Origin: JAVJQS01 sp040218815
GTDB taxonomy: Bacteria > Bacteroidota > Bacteroidia > Flavobacteriales_E > Vicingaceae
Direction of reading: 5' to 3'
Length of the DNA stretch: 64,000 nt
NCBI GenBank assembly: GCA_040218815.1
Contig: JAVJQS010000005.1
Span: forward strand, 82,688-146,687
Positions within the stretch are counted from its first letter, which is position 1. Each line of letters opens with the position of its first letter. Positions 9,279-16,887 of this stretch are shown here, piece by piece. Both the position numbers and the translations under genes were made by a program. The notes under the pieces were generated by a model. It ran no database searches and had not been told where the DNA came from. It saw only the letters and a list, made by a program, of their open reading frames with translations.

Positions 9279-9890
9279 TTAGTGATATTGATATGAAAAA
9301 TCCATATTGGTCTGCTCAATTAAGTCCCAAATTTCTTCTTTCCCAAGTTGTGTGGTAGAGGAGGTCAAAATAACAGGAGGTAGTTCCTCCCATTTTTTGA
9401 GCATCTCTTTTTTATAGTTCGTGATGTTTTTATTTTTTTCTGAGCTGGATAGCTTATCTAATTTCGTAAAAACCATAACAAATGGAATATGATTCAATCC
9501 TAGCCATTCCATAAATTCTAAATCTGTTTTTTGAGGAGCAAGACGAGAATCAAGTAATACAAATGTATAGAGTAAATTGGGTCGTGTTTTTAAGAACTCA
9601 TGCGTGAACTTGCTCCATTTATTACGTTCCTGTTTTGAGCTTTTGGCAAAGCCATAACCGGGTAAATCAACAAAATAGATGTTTTCATTAATCAAAAAGT
9701 GATTTATCAACTGTGTTTTCCCAGGTGTTCCAGATGTTTTGGCCAATTTGTTGCGCTCGCATATCATATTGATTAATGATGATTTACCCACGTTCGATCT
9801 TCCGATAAAGGCATATTCTGGAAAGTTAGGGGTCGGACATTTTGAAATATCCGTATTGCTTATTAGAAATTCTGCTGACTTAATTTTCAT
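9279..9890 (-). CDS. engB: Ribosome biogenesis GTPase EngB/YsxC/YihA
   Basis: A 203-residue TrmE-Era-EngA-EngB family GTPase needed for 50S assembly. G1 is GRSNVGKSS at 30-38, followed by SGTPGKTQ (G2 region), DLPGYG (G3), TKLDK (G4) and a C-terminal SS (G5). The length matches the family. The last 14 codons are duplicated at 8458-8502. The gene precedes the CrtO-like membrane gene's downstream end by 44 bp on the same strand, so co-transcription is possible. Confidence 0.96.
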   Translation of the reverse strand: MKIKSAEFLISNTDISKCPTPNFPEYAFIGRSNVGKSSLINMICERNKLAKTSGTPGKTQLINHFLINENIYFVDLPGYGFAKSSKQERNKWSKFTHEFLKTRPNLLYTFVLLDSRLAPQKTDLEFMEWLGLNHIPFVMVFTKLDKLSSSEKNKNITNYKKEMLKKWEELPPVILTSSTTQLGKEEIWDLIEQTNMDFSYQYH

Positions 9891-9934
9891 ATTTACTGCA
9901 TTGTGACTTGATGAAAAATAATAAAAACTTGGGC

Positions 9935-10492
9935 TTATTGTTGCTTTTTAATGCGATTTATTCGCATCCTATGATGTCGTTGAAGAATAACAGGGTAGAA
10001 GTTGGCAATGATGTTGACAAGCATACTCATTAGAAAGGTGAAAGTTAGTCCTTGGTTTAGAAAATAAAAACTGAGAAAAAATGAAAGTATAAATGGCATA
10101 AAATGACCAAATTCAGACTGCTTTGATTGATAGATCAAGTTATCGATATCCGTTTTAGTGCCTTTGAAATATTTTTTTCGATATTTTGGACTACCCCAGA
10201 AAAACAACAAGAGCAATTTTCGAAAAAAATTAACCTTTAAGATGGTATAGCATTTTTTAAGCAGGCGTGGATTATGGATTTTATAAAAATTTTCTGGCAG
10301 TAATTTGCTAGTTGGAAAAACAAACACTGTAAAGGCAAAAACTCCGGTAAGAAATAAATTGAAAAGAAAGGCTAGGACAAATTGCCAAAAATTACTTATC
10401 GTTTGATTGCTAAAATCAATACTTAAAATAGAGTAACATTGATAAATAAGAAAAATCGAAAATAGAGGGAAAAGTATTTTTTTAATTTGCAT
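9935..10492 (-). CDS. CrtO-like integral membrane protein (putative acyltransferase family)
   Basis: A 185-residue protein with hydrophobic segments at about 5-22, 35-60 and 128-170. The pattern ENFYKIH...ILKVNFFRKLLL, a conserved ESEFGH-like motif (SEFGH near 126) and a C-terminal ANFYPVILQRHHRMRINRI resembles the glycosyl-4,4'-diaponeurosporenoate acyltransferase (CrtO) family. No carotenoid genes are nearby, so the substrate cannot be inferred. The assignment is by remembered motif pattern and needs a profile search. Confidence 0.5.
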   Translation of the reverse strand: MQIKKILFPLFSIFLIYQCYSILSIDFSNQTISNFWQFVLAFLFNLFLTGVFAFTVFVFPTSKLLPENFYKIHNPRLLKKCYTILKVNFFRKLLLLFFWGSPKYRKKYFKGTKTDIDNLIYQSKQSEFGHFMPFILSFFLSFYFLNQGLTFTFLMSMLVNIIANFYPVILQRHHRMRINRIKKQQ

Positions 10493-10543
10493 CTCAAATA
10501 GTTTAAGTCAGATGCAAAAAAAGACAACCACTAGTGGTTTGGT

Positions 10544-11308
10544 TTATACTTTTTTGGAAAGCCACTCATCGAGTATGTTGTTAAACTCTTCTGGGTGCTC
10601 CATCATAGCTGCATGACCGCATTTATCAATCCAATGTAATTCAGAATCAATCAAGTGCTCATTAAACTCTTCTGCCACATGTGGTGGTGTAATTTGGTCG
10701 TTTTTACCCCAAATTAATAGCGCAGGCATTTTGAATTTATCCAAGTCATTGGCCATGTTGTGGCGAATCGCTGATTTTGCCATTGCTAAGATTCTAATTA
10801 ACTTATTGCGATCGTTTACTACTTTGAAAACTTCATCAACCAACTCATCCGTCGCCACTTTAGGGTCGTAAAATGTTACTGCAATTTTTTCTCGTAAATA
10901 TTCTTTGTCCTCTCTTCTTGGAAAAGATCCGCCAAAGGCATTTTCGTAAAGACCAGAACTTCCTGTAAGAACAAGAGAGTGTACCTTCTTTGGAATGTCT
11001 AAAGCCACAACCAAAGCTACATGTCCTCCTAAGGAATTTCCTAATAAAGTGATGTTGTTGAGGTCCTTGTACTTGATGAAGTCCTTGATGTACTTGGCCA
11101 TACCGCCGACGCTAGTTTTTAGTAAAGAGTTTGTGTATAGCGGCATAAGGGGCACAATTACCCGATACTTTTTAGAAAAACCATCAATTACGTCTGCAAA
11201 ATTACTCAAGGCTCCAAAAAGTCCGTGAAGTACTAAAATGGTATGTCCTTCTCCCTTTTCAAGGTATTCAAATTTTCCTTCTTTGGTAATGTTTTGTTCG
11301 TGACTCAT
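10544..11308 (-). CDS. Alpha/beta hydrolase
   Basis: A 254-residue cytoplasmic hydrolase of the MhpC/YbfF type. The oxyanion region is LHGLFG near 28-32, the nucleophile elbow is GNSLGG with Ser92, the acid is probably Asp204 in WGKNDQITPP, and the catalytic His232 lies in KCGHAAMMEHP. The catalytic triad is complete, but the substrate cannot be predicted. It follows the ATPase gene by 46 bp in the same direction. Confidence 0.93.
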   Translation of the reverse strand: MSHEQNITKEGKFEYLEKGEGHTILVLHGLFGALSNFADVIDGFSKKYRVIVPLMPLYTNSLLKTSVGGMAKYIKDFIKYKDLNNITLLGNSLGGHVALVVALDIPKKVHSLVLTGSSGLYENAFGGSFPRREDKEYLREKIAVTFYDPKVATDELVDEVFKVVNDRNKLIRILAMAKSAIRHNMANDLDKFKMPALLIWGKNDQITPPHVAEEFNEHLIDSELHWIDKCGHAAMMEHPEEFNNILDEWLSKKV

Positions 11309-11354
11309 GCATCAAATTTAATGAAATCCTAAAGTAAGGATTTTTGAATTGAAT

Positions 11355-12485
11355 TTATTTTTTAACGATGTACCTTTTATTAAACCACAACTTAAAAATC
11401 GGGTCTAAAAATCCAATTTTTTCAGCAAAGCTGTCTATAATTTCCTTGTTTTCCAAAGCTTCTTTAATTCTGCTTACATTGCTTGAAGAGCCAAGTTTAT
11501 ATTTTACAATGTTTTGACTGGAGTGAAGTCTTTCTTCGTCTTGGGCTAGTGCTTCTAAAAATCCAATTTGTGAATTAGTCAATTGCTCAACTTCTCGATG
11601 AAAAAGTATTGCATTTTGATTTAATAGATCATTTATGGCAGCTTCCAATATTTCTTCACTTGCTATTTTTTCAGTTCTATTCCATGTGAGTAGTGAGAGC
11701 TGTTGCACATAATAGGAGTGATTTTCTACAGTTGAAACAATGACTTCTGCTAATTTTTTTGAGATGCTTTTTTTAGTCTTTTTGAATTGCTGTTGAATAT
11801 ATTTTACCCAATGCTTAGTATTGATTTTGTTCAAAAATAGCACATCACCAAACTTGTAAAATGGCATGCTTTTGTTTTGGAATATATCAATCATCATGTG
11901 TTTTTTACTTCCATAAAGGCAATAGCTTACATGTTTATGATGCTGCCAACTTGCTCGCAATCGCTGCTGAAAAAGTAGTGGGTCCCCAAAGCGTGAAAGG
12001 TTCTGAAATTCATCTACACAAATCACTATTCGTATTTTCTTTTCCTTAGCGATGTGCTCAGCTAAATCTAAAACTTCACGGTAACTTTTTTCTGCTTCAG
12101 AACTTTCAAAACTGATTTCAAAATCATTCATTGGGTCAACGCCCATGGATATTTTCGGTCGGATGCTCTTAAAGAACTTGGCTGTGCTCTTCATCCATTC
12201 TTCCCACTTGCTTGAGCTTTGCTTGATTACTTCTTTGGCTAAGGCTTGATAAAATTCCAATTCATCTTTGATATGAAATAAATCAATAAAACAAAAGCGT
12301 GTGATTTTGCTGTCAAGCTCCAAGCTAACCTGCTTGACTAATGATGATTTTCCCCACCTTCTTGGAGAAATTAAAAGCGTGCTGAGACCACCTTCAATGT
12401 TTTGTTTTAGTCGTTTTCTTTCTTCGTCTCTATTTACAAAGTGTCCTTTAGAAACGACTTCACCAAACTCAAAAGGAATTTTCAT
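11355..12485 (-). CDS. P-loop ATPase (ATPase_2/AAA type) with C-terminal winged-helix-like region
   Basis: A 376-residue ATPase of the group often labelled archaeal-type ATPase. Walker A is SPRRWGKSS at 40-48, Walker B is RIVICVDEFQNL near 151-162, and NRDEERKRL near 18 precedes the P loop, as in the family. The C-terminal region (about 290-370) has the QNIVKYKLGSSSNVSRIKEAL helix-turn-helix pattern typical of the DUF234-like tail. Members are proposed to act in DNA-linked or stress functions; the role here is unknown. Its upstream region contains paired 14-bp repeats. Confidence 0.85.
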   Translation of the reverse strand: MKIPFEFGEVVSKGHFVNRDEERKRLKQNIEGGLSTLLISPRRWGKSSLVKQVSLELDSKITRFCFIDLFHIKDELEFYQALAKEVIKQSSSKWEEWMKSTAKFFKSIRPKISMGVDPMNDFEISFESSEAEKSYREVLDLAEHIAKEKKIRIVICVDEFQNLSRFGDPLLFQQRLRASWQHHKHVSYCLYGSKKHMMIDIFQNKSMPFYKFGDVLFLNKINTKHWVKYIQQQFKKTKKSISKKLAEVIVSTVENHSYYVQQLSLLTWNRTEKIASEEILEAAINDLLNQNAILFHREVEQLTNSQIGFLEALAQDEERLHSSQNIVKYKLGSSSNVSRIKEALENKEIIDSFAEKIGFLDPIFKLWFNKRYIVKK

Positions 12486-12520
12486 TAAACAAATATAACT
12501 TATTAGTTATAAATATATAT

Positions 12521-12549
12521 AATTGCGACACACAAAATTGCGACACACA
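12521..12549. repeat. Paired 14-bp direct repeats upstream of the ATPase
   Basis: AATTGCGACACACA occurs at 12521-12534 and again at 12536-12549, a 15-bp period. The second copy runs into CACACATAAGTGTG, a small palindrome. The array lies 36 bp upstream of the divergent ATPase start, a sensible operator location; which protein binds is unknown. Confidence 0.6.
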
Positions 12550-12721
12550 TAAGTGTGGTTTACCTAAAAAATAAGCAGCTAGAATTAGGAGTAATAGCTT
12601 ATTAAGTAAAAGTGTAAAAATACTCCCACTTTTTTCACCTTCTCAAAACCTCCTGTTTTCAATCTATCAGTGTGCTTTACATGCGATTGGAATGATTTTT
12701 TTACTAGAAGTTATTAACAAA

Positions 12722-12747
12722 GTGGTAGAAAGTGGTAAATTGTGGTA
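12722..12747 (+). promoter_or_regulatory. Three MraZ-binding boxes
   Basis: GTGGTA occurs at 12722, 12732 and 12742 with exact 10-bp spacing, 54-79 bp upstream of the mraZ start. In other bacteria MraZ binds TGGGN-type direct repeats separated by five bases in front of its own operon; here the core is TGGTA. This supports autoregulation of the dcw operon by MraZ. Confidence 0.75.
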
Positions 12748-12757
12748 AAATCATTGC

Positions 12758-12765
12758 TAATTTTA
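12758..12765 (+). promoter_or_regulatory. Possible -7 element of the dcw operon
   Basis: TAATTTTA differs from TAnnTTTG only at the last base and lies directly after the MraZ boxes, 35 bases before the mraZ ATG. A TTG at 12740-12742, overlapping the third box, is closer than the usual spacing, so the assignment is tentative. Confidence 0.35.
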
Positions 12766-12800
12766 CCTCTAATCTCTGAAAACCAAGCTGCCTAAAGGAA

Positions 12801-13283
12801 ATGACAAACTTTATTGGTGAATTCGATTGTAAGTTAGATGCTAAAGGCCGCTTAATGCTGCCTTCTGGTCTGCGCAAGCAATTGAGTCCAGAGGCCAATG
12901 AATCGTTTGTAATCAATAGAGGGTTTGAGCAGTGCTTGGTGTTGTATCCAAAAAACGACTGGGATCGAATTAGTGCTGAGGTAAATCAATTGAATCAGTA
13001 TGTAAAAAAGAACAGGGATTTTATCCGCTATTTCTATCGTGGGGCAACTGAATTAGGTCTTGATGGGACGGGTAGAATATTGTTGCCAAAACGTTTGCAG
13101 GAATATGGAGCTATAGATCGAGAGGTGGTGCTCTTTGCGTATTCTGACAGAATCGAAGTTTGGAATAAAGACACCTATGAAGGCTTATTGACTGACGAGC
13201 CAGAAGATTTTGCAAACCTCGCTGAAGAGGTAATGGGCGGAAAAAACAATCAAAAAGAAGGAGGGCAAGATGGAGTATCATAA
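12801..13283 (+). CDS. mraZ: Transcriptional regulator MraZ
   Basis: First gene of the division and cell wall cluster. It has two SpoVT/AbrB-like half domains: the first with DCKLDAKGRLMLPSGLR (about 9-25) and the second with LDGTGRILLPKRLQEY (about 88-103). The 160 residues are slightly longer than typical, with a polar tail ending GGQDGVS. It binds repeats upstream of mraZ in species studied, and matching boxes are present here. The end overlaps rsmH by 14 bp. Confidence 0.96.
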   Translation: MTNFIGEFDCKLDAKGRLMLPSGLRKQLSPEANESFVINRGFEQCLVLYPKNDWDRISAEVNQLNQYVKKNRDFIRYFYRGATELGLDGTGRILLPKRLQEYGAIDREVVLFAYSDRIEVWNKDTYEGLLTDEPEDFANLAEEVMGGKNNQKEGGQDGVS

Positions 13284-14181
13284 GCCTGCCTTGCTTCAAG
13301 AAAGCGTCGACGGCCTGTCGATAAATGCTGAAGGTTGTTATGTAGATGTGACTTTCGGCGGAGGGGGACACTCTCGAGAAATACTTAAACGGCTTTCTGA
13401 TAACGGAAAGCTGTTTGCTTTTGATCAAGATCCTGATGTTGCTCCAAATGAATTAAAAGATGATCGTTTTACGATGATTTATCAAAACTTTTCCTTTCTA
13501 AAGAATTTTTTAAGGATGTATAATGTAATTCCTGTTGATGGTCTGTTGGCGGATTTGGGAGTTTCTTTTCACCAGTTTGATGTGCCAAAACGTGGATTCT
13601 CTTTTCGCTTTTCAGGTCCACTCGATATGCGCATGGATCAAAAAAGAAAATTAACTGCAGCAGCAATAGTAAATGATTATTCAGCTGAAGAGTTGGAGCG
13701 CATTTTTAAAGCATTTGGGGAGTTGAGAAATGCTAAGCAAGTTGTTCAGCGCATTGAGGCCGGACGAGCAAACGAAAAAATTAAGACGGTTGAAGGCTTG
13801 AAAGCCCTATTGAGCGACATGGTTCCAGAAAAGCATCAGCATAAATTTTTAGCTCAAGTTTTTCAGGCTTTACGCATTGAAGTGAATGAAGAGTTAAAAG
13901 TGATTCAAGCACTGCTGGAGCAGACGGTGGAGGTGCTAAAAGAGGGTGGTCGCATGGCGGTAATTACTTATCACTCCTTAGAGGATAGAATGGTGAAGAA
14001 TTTCTTTAAAACAGGAAATATTGATGGTAAAGTAGAGAAGGATTTCTATGGCAACTTAATTCGTCCAATGAATCCTGTAAACAGAAAGCCTATAGTGCCA
14101 TCGCAGGAAGAAATTCAAGGGAATAATAGAGCAAGGAGTGCGAAGTTGAGGATTGCGGAGAAGCTTGAAGTGAAGAGTTAA
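13270..14181 (+). CDS. rsmH: 16S rRNA (cytosine1402-N4)-methyltransferase
   Basis: The 303-residue MraW/RsmH methyltransferase modifies C1402 in the ribosomal P site. The SAM motif is YVDVTFGGGGHSREIL (about 24-39), followed by LADLGVS near 94, MRMD near 116 and ITYHSLEDRMVKNFF near 230. The ATG lies inside the mraZ end, suggesting translational coupling. The final codons (EKLEVKS) run into the purine-rich repeat that follows, so the repeat has probably reshaped the C-terminus. Confidence 0.97.
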   Translation: MEYHKPALLQESVDGLSINAEGCYVDVTFGGGGHSREILKRLSDNGKLFAFDQDPDVAPNELKDDRFTMIYQNFSFLKNFLRMYNVIPVDGLLADLGVSFHQFDVPKRGFSFRFSGPLDMRMDQKRKLTAAAIVNDYSAEELERIFKAFGELRNAKQVVQRIEAGRANEKIKTVEGLKALLSDMVPEKHQHKFLAQVFQALRIEVNEELKVIQALLEQTVEVLKEGGRMAVITYHSLEDRMVKNFFKTGNIDGKVEKDFYGNLIRPMNPVNRKPIVPSQEEIQGNNRARSAKLRIAEKLEVKS

Positions 14182-14375
14182 GAGTGAGGAGTGAGGAGTT
14201 TGGAGTGAGGAATGAGGAGTGAGGAGTTTGAAGTGAGGAATGAGGAATGTGGAGTTAGGAGTTAAGAGTGAGGAGTTTGGAATTAAGAGTTAAGAGTTAG
14301 GAGTGAGGAGTTTGGAGTGAGGAATGAGGAGTTGATAATTGAAAACTGAAGATTGAACACTGAAGATTGAATAAA
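14182..14375 (+). repeat. Purine-rich GAGGAGT/GAGGAAT repeat at rsmH-ftsL junction
   Basis: The segment is built of irregular repeats of GAGTGAGGAGTTTGGA, GAGGAATGAGGAG and AAGAGTTAGGAG, almost wholly purine plus T on the coding strand, for about 155 bp. It then changes to TTGATAATTGAAAACTGAAGA-type repeats just before ftsL. The same modules recur at the mraY-murD and murG-murC junctions. There is no coding potential. Confidence 0.85.
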
Positions 14376-14774
14376 ATGAATAAGTATAAAGAAGAAACCA
14401 AAGAAGTGAAGCAGGAAGATAATTCTGCTGCAAAGTCTGCGAAAGGCTTTAAGAGCTTGCTTACTGGTAGTTTCCTATCTAAGGATGTGGTGGTGACCTC
14501 CCTCCCTTTCATTTTCTTTCTCACCTTTCTTGGAGTGTGCTATATCGCAAATGGATATCAGGCGGAAAAAGTGATTCGAAAGCTCTACAATACGAACAAT
14601 GAAATAAAAGAATTGCGCTCTGAATACATTACCACTAAATCTGAATTAATGGTGATTAGTAAGCAGTCTCAAGTGGCGCGCGCAACAGCTGAAATGGGCT
14701 TGAAGGAATTGACTTCTCCTCCAAAGAAAATTGTATTGACAAAAAAAGAAAAAAAACGAATACTCAATGACTGA
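14376..14774 (+). CDS. ftsL: FtsL-like cell division protein
   Basis: A 132-residue bitopic membrane protein with a charged lysine- and glutamate-rich cytoplasmic N-terminus (about 1-40), one transmembrane helix at about 45-65 (SLPFIFFLTFLGVCYIANG) and a periplasmic coiled coil (66-115). This is the FtsL-like product at the usual position before ftsI in Bacteroidota dcw clusters. The ATG at 14376 is preferred to a TTG at 14367, which belongs to the upstream repeat. The gene ends 8 bp inside ftsI. Confidence 0.85.
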   Translation: MNKYKEETKEVKQEDNSAAKSAKGFKSLLTGSFLSKDVVVTSLPFIFFLTFLGVCYIANGYQAEKVIRKLYNTNNEIKELRSEYITTKSELMVISKQSQVARATAEMGLKELTSPPKKIVLTKKEKKRILND

Positions 14775-16887
14775 AATTAAAAAAGACATCGCTTGGCGGG
14801 TATATATCGTGTATTTCGCGGTATGTCTTTTTGGTTTGGCCATAATTGGCAAGGCGTTAACTATCCAGTTGGTTGAAGGTGCTGAATTAAAGAAAAAAGC
14901 ACAAAGCTTAACCTTAGTTGATAAGAGCATCGAAGCTGTACGCGGAAATATCTATGCTACTGATGGGAGTTTATTAGCTACTTCAATTCCAATTTATGAA
15001 GTGCGTTTTGATCCAAATGCAGATGCCATTTCAAAAGATTTTTTCTTCGACAAAGTGGACTCATTAGCCTGGAGTTTAAGTGATTTGTTTAAAGACCGCT
15101 CTTTTGCTTCTTATCGAAAGGAGTTGATTGATGCACGTAAGAATGGAGAGCGCTACCATTTGATAAAACGTCGTGTAAAATACACTGAGCTTAAACGCAT
15201 GAAAACCTTCCCTATTTTTAGAAAAGGGAAATACAAAGGTGGATTTATTTACATACAAAATAATAAACGCGAGCGCCCTTTTCGAGTGTTAGCAGCACGA
15301 ACAATTGGTTATGAAAGGGAGGGTGTAACTCCTGTAGGATTAGAAGGAGCATACAGTGAAGTGTTAAGCGGTGTTGATGGACAACGTTTAATGCAAAAAA
15401 TTGCCGGTGGAGTTTGGATGCCAGTAAGTGATTCCGATGAAATTGAACCTGAAGATGGCACAGATATCTATACCACCATTGATATTAATTTACAGGATGT
15501 AGCTGAAAGTGCCTTGTTGAAGCAGCTACAGAAGCAACAAGCTGATCATGGTTCTGTGATTTTAATGGAAGTTAAAACAGGTGCTATTAAAGCCATCGCC
15601 AATTTAAAGCGTACTGAAAGCGGGGCTTATTATGAAGGATATAATTACGCAATAGGAGAAAGTACTGAGCCAGGCTCAACTTTTAAGTTACCTGCATTAA
15701 TCGCTGCATTAGAGGATGGTTATGTCGATATGGGAGATATTATTGACTGTGGTGATGGGTCAAAGAATTTCTACGATCGCACCATGTATGATTCTAACTT
15801 CGATGAAGGTGGTTGGGGTAAAATTACGGTGAAAAGAATTTTAGAAGTCTCTTCAAATATTGGAATGGCGAAGCTCATTTCTAAGTCCTACGCCGAAAAC
15901 CCTCAGCAATTTATAGATCACTTAGATAAGATGAACCTAAGAGACAAATTAGGGATTGAGATTGCTGGAGAAGGCAAACCGTATATCAAAAATACAAGTG
16001 ATGACTCTTGGTCGGGAATTACTTTGGCTTGGATGGCTCACGGCTATGAAATCCAACAAACGCCTCTCCAAATATTGACCTTTTACAATGCTGTTGCAAA
16101 CGATGGAAGAATGGTAAAACCAAAGTTTGTAGAGAAATTCACGAAAGGCAGATCAGTTTTAAAAGAGTTGGATACTGAAGTGCTAAATCCAAAGATTTGC
16201 TCCCAAGAAACTATCGATAAAGTAAAAAGTGCACTGGAGGGTGTGGTGGAACAAGGGACTGCAGCAAACTTAAAAAATGCAGATTATAAAATTGCGGGTA
16301 AAACGGGAACTGCTCAAATTGCCAACAAGCATTACGGGTACAGTTATCAATCAAAAGTGAGTCATCAGGCCTCTTTTGTAGGCTATTTTCCAGCAGATAA
16401 CCCGCAATATTCTTGCATTGTGGTGGTAAATGCACCTTCTAAAAATGTGTATTACGGAAACTTGGTAGCCGGACCAATATTTAAGGAGGTTGCTGATAAG
16501 GTGTATGCAAATAGTTTGAAGATGCACAAGGAGCTAAGCCCTCAAAAACACCTTGCTACTTCTGCGATTCCGTATTCAAAACATGGCTACAAGTACGATG
16601 CTCAAAAAGTATTTGCAGCATTAAACATTCCATTGCATTCAAAGGCGCAAGATGCTGATTGGGTGGTGACTTCAACTCAAGATACCTCTGTGACTATTTC
16701 ACCTCGAAAAGTGACTGATAATTTGGTGCCAAACGTTGTGGGAATGGGCTTAAGAGATGCAATTTATTTATTAGAAAATCAAGGCTTAAGAGTTGAGATA
16801 GAAGGCAGTGGAATGGTGAAATACCAATCGCTCCAAGCGGGAGCTCGGGTGACTAGAGGGCAACTCATACAAATTCAATTATCATAG
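14767..16887 (+). CDS. ftsI: Penicillin-binding protein FtsI with PASTA tail
   Basis: A 706-residue septal transpeptidase. It has a transmembrane anchor at about 10-30, a PBP dimerisation domain, and a transpeptidase domain with SxxK at Ser304-Lys307 (GSTFK), SSN at 362-364 and KTG at 512-514. A C-terminal PASTA domain (about 650-706, VVGMGLRDAIYLLENQGL) is visible, as in Bacteroidota orthologues. It crosslinks septal peptidoglycan in the divisome. Its stop shares one base with the GTG start of murE. Confidence 0.96.
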   Translation: MTEIKKDIAWRVYIVYFAVCLFGLAIIGKALTIQLVEGAELKKKAQSLTLVDKSIEAVRGNIYATDGSLLATSIPIYEVRFDPNADAISKDFFFDKVDSLAWSLSDLFKDRSFASYRKELIDARKNGERYHLIKRRVKYTELKRMKTFPIFRKGKYKGGFIYIQNNKRERPFRVLAARTIGYEREGVTPVGLEGAYSEVLSGVDGQRLMQKIAGGVWMPVSDSDEIEPEDGTDIYTTIDINLQDVAESALLKQLQKQQADHGSVILMEVKTGAIKAIANLKRTESGAYYEGYNYAIGESTEPGSTFKLPALIAALEDGYVDMGDIIDCGDGSKNFYDRTMYDSNFDEGGWGKITVKRILEVSSNIGMAKLISKSYAENPQQFIDHLDKMNLRDKLGIEIAGEGKPYIKNTSDDSWSGITLAWMAHGYEIQQTPLQILTFYNAVANDGRMVKPKFVEKFTKGRSVLKELDTEVLNPKICSQETIDKVKSALEGVVEQGTAANLKNADYKIAGKTGTAQIANKHYGYSYQSKVSHQASFVGYFPADNPQYSCIVVVNAPSKNVYYGNLVAGPIFKEVADKVYANSLKMHKELSPQKHLATSAIPYSKHGYKYDAQKVFAALNIPLHSKAQDADWVVTSTQDTSVTISPRKVTDNLVPNVVGMGLRDAIYLLENQGLRVEIEGSGMVKYQSLQAGARVTRGQLIQIQLS

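Larger units (their letters stand above)
12486..12800. other. Divergent intergenic region between ATPase and mraZ
   Basis: A 315-bp region. The left part holds the paired GCGACACACA repeats near the ATPase start; the right part holds three MraZ boxes and a -7-like element for the dcw operon. Between them (about 12560-12715) nothing recognisable was found. Confidence 0.7.

Noticed and set aside
11355..12485. Phage-defence ATPase system
   Set aside because: The ATPase has no nuclease or other effector partner next to it and the surrounding genes are ordinary; a defence role cannot be supported.
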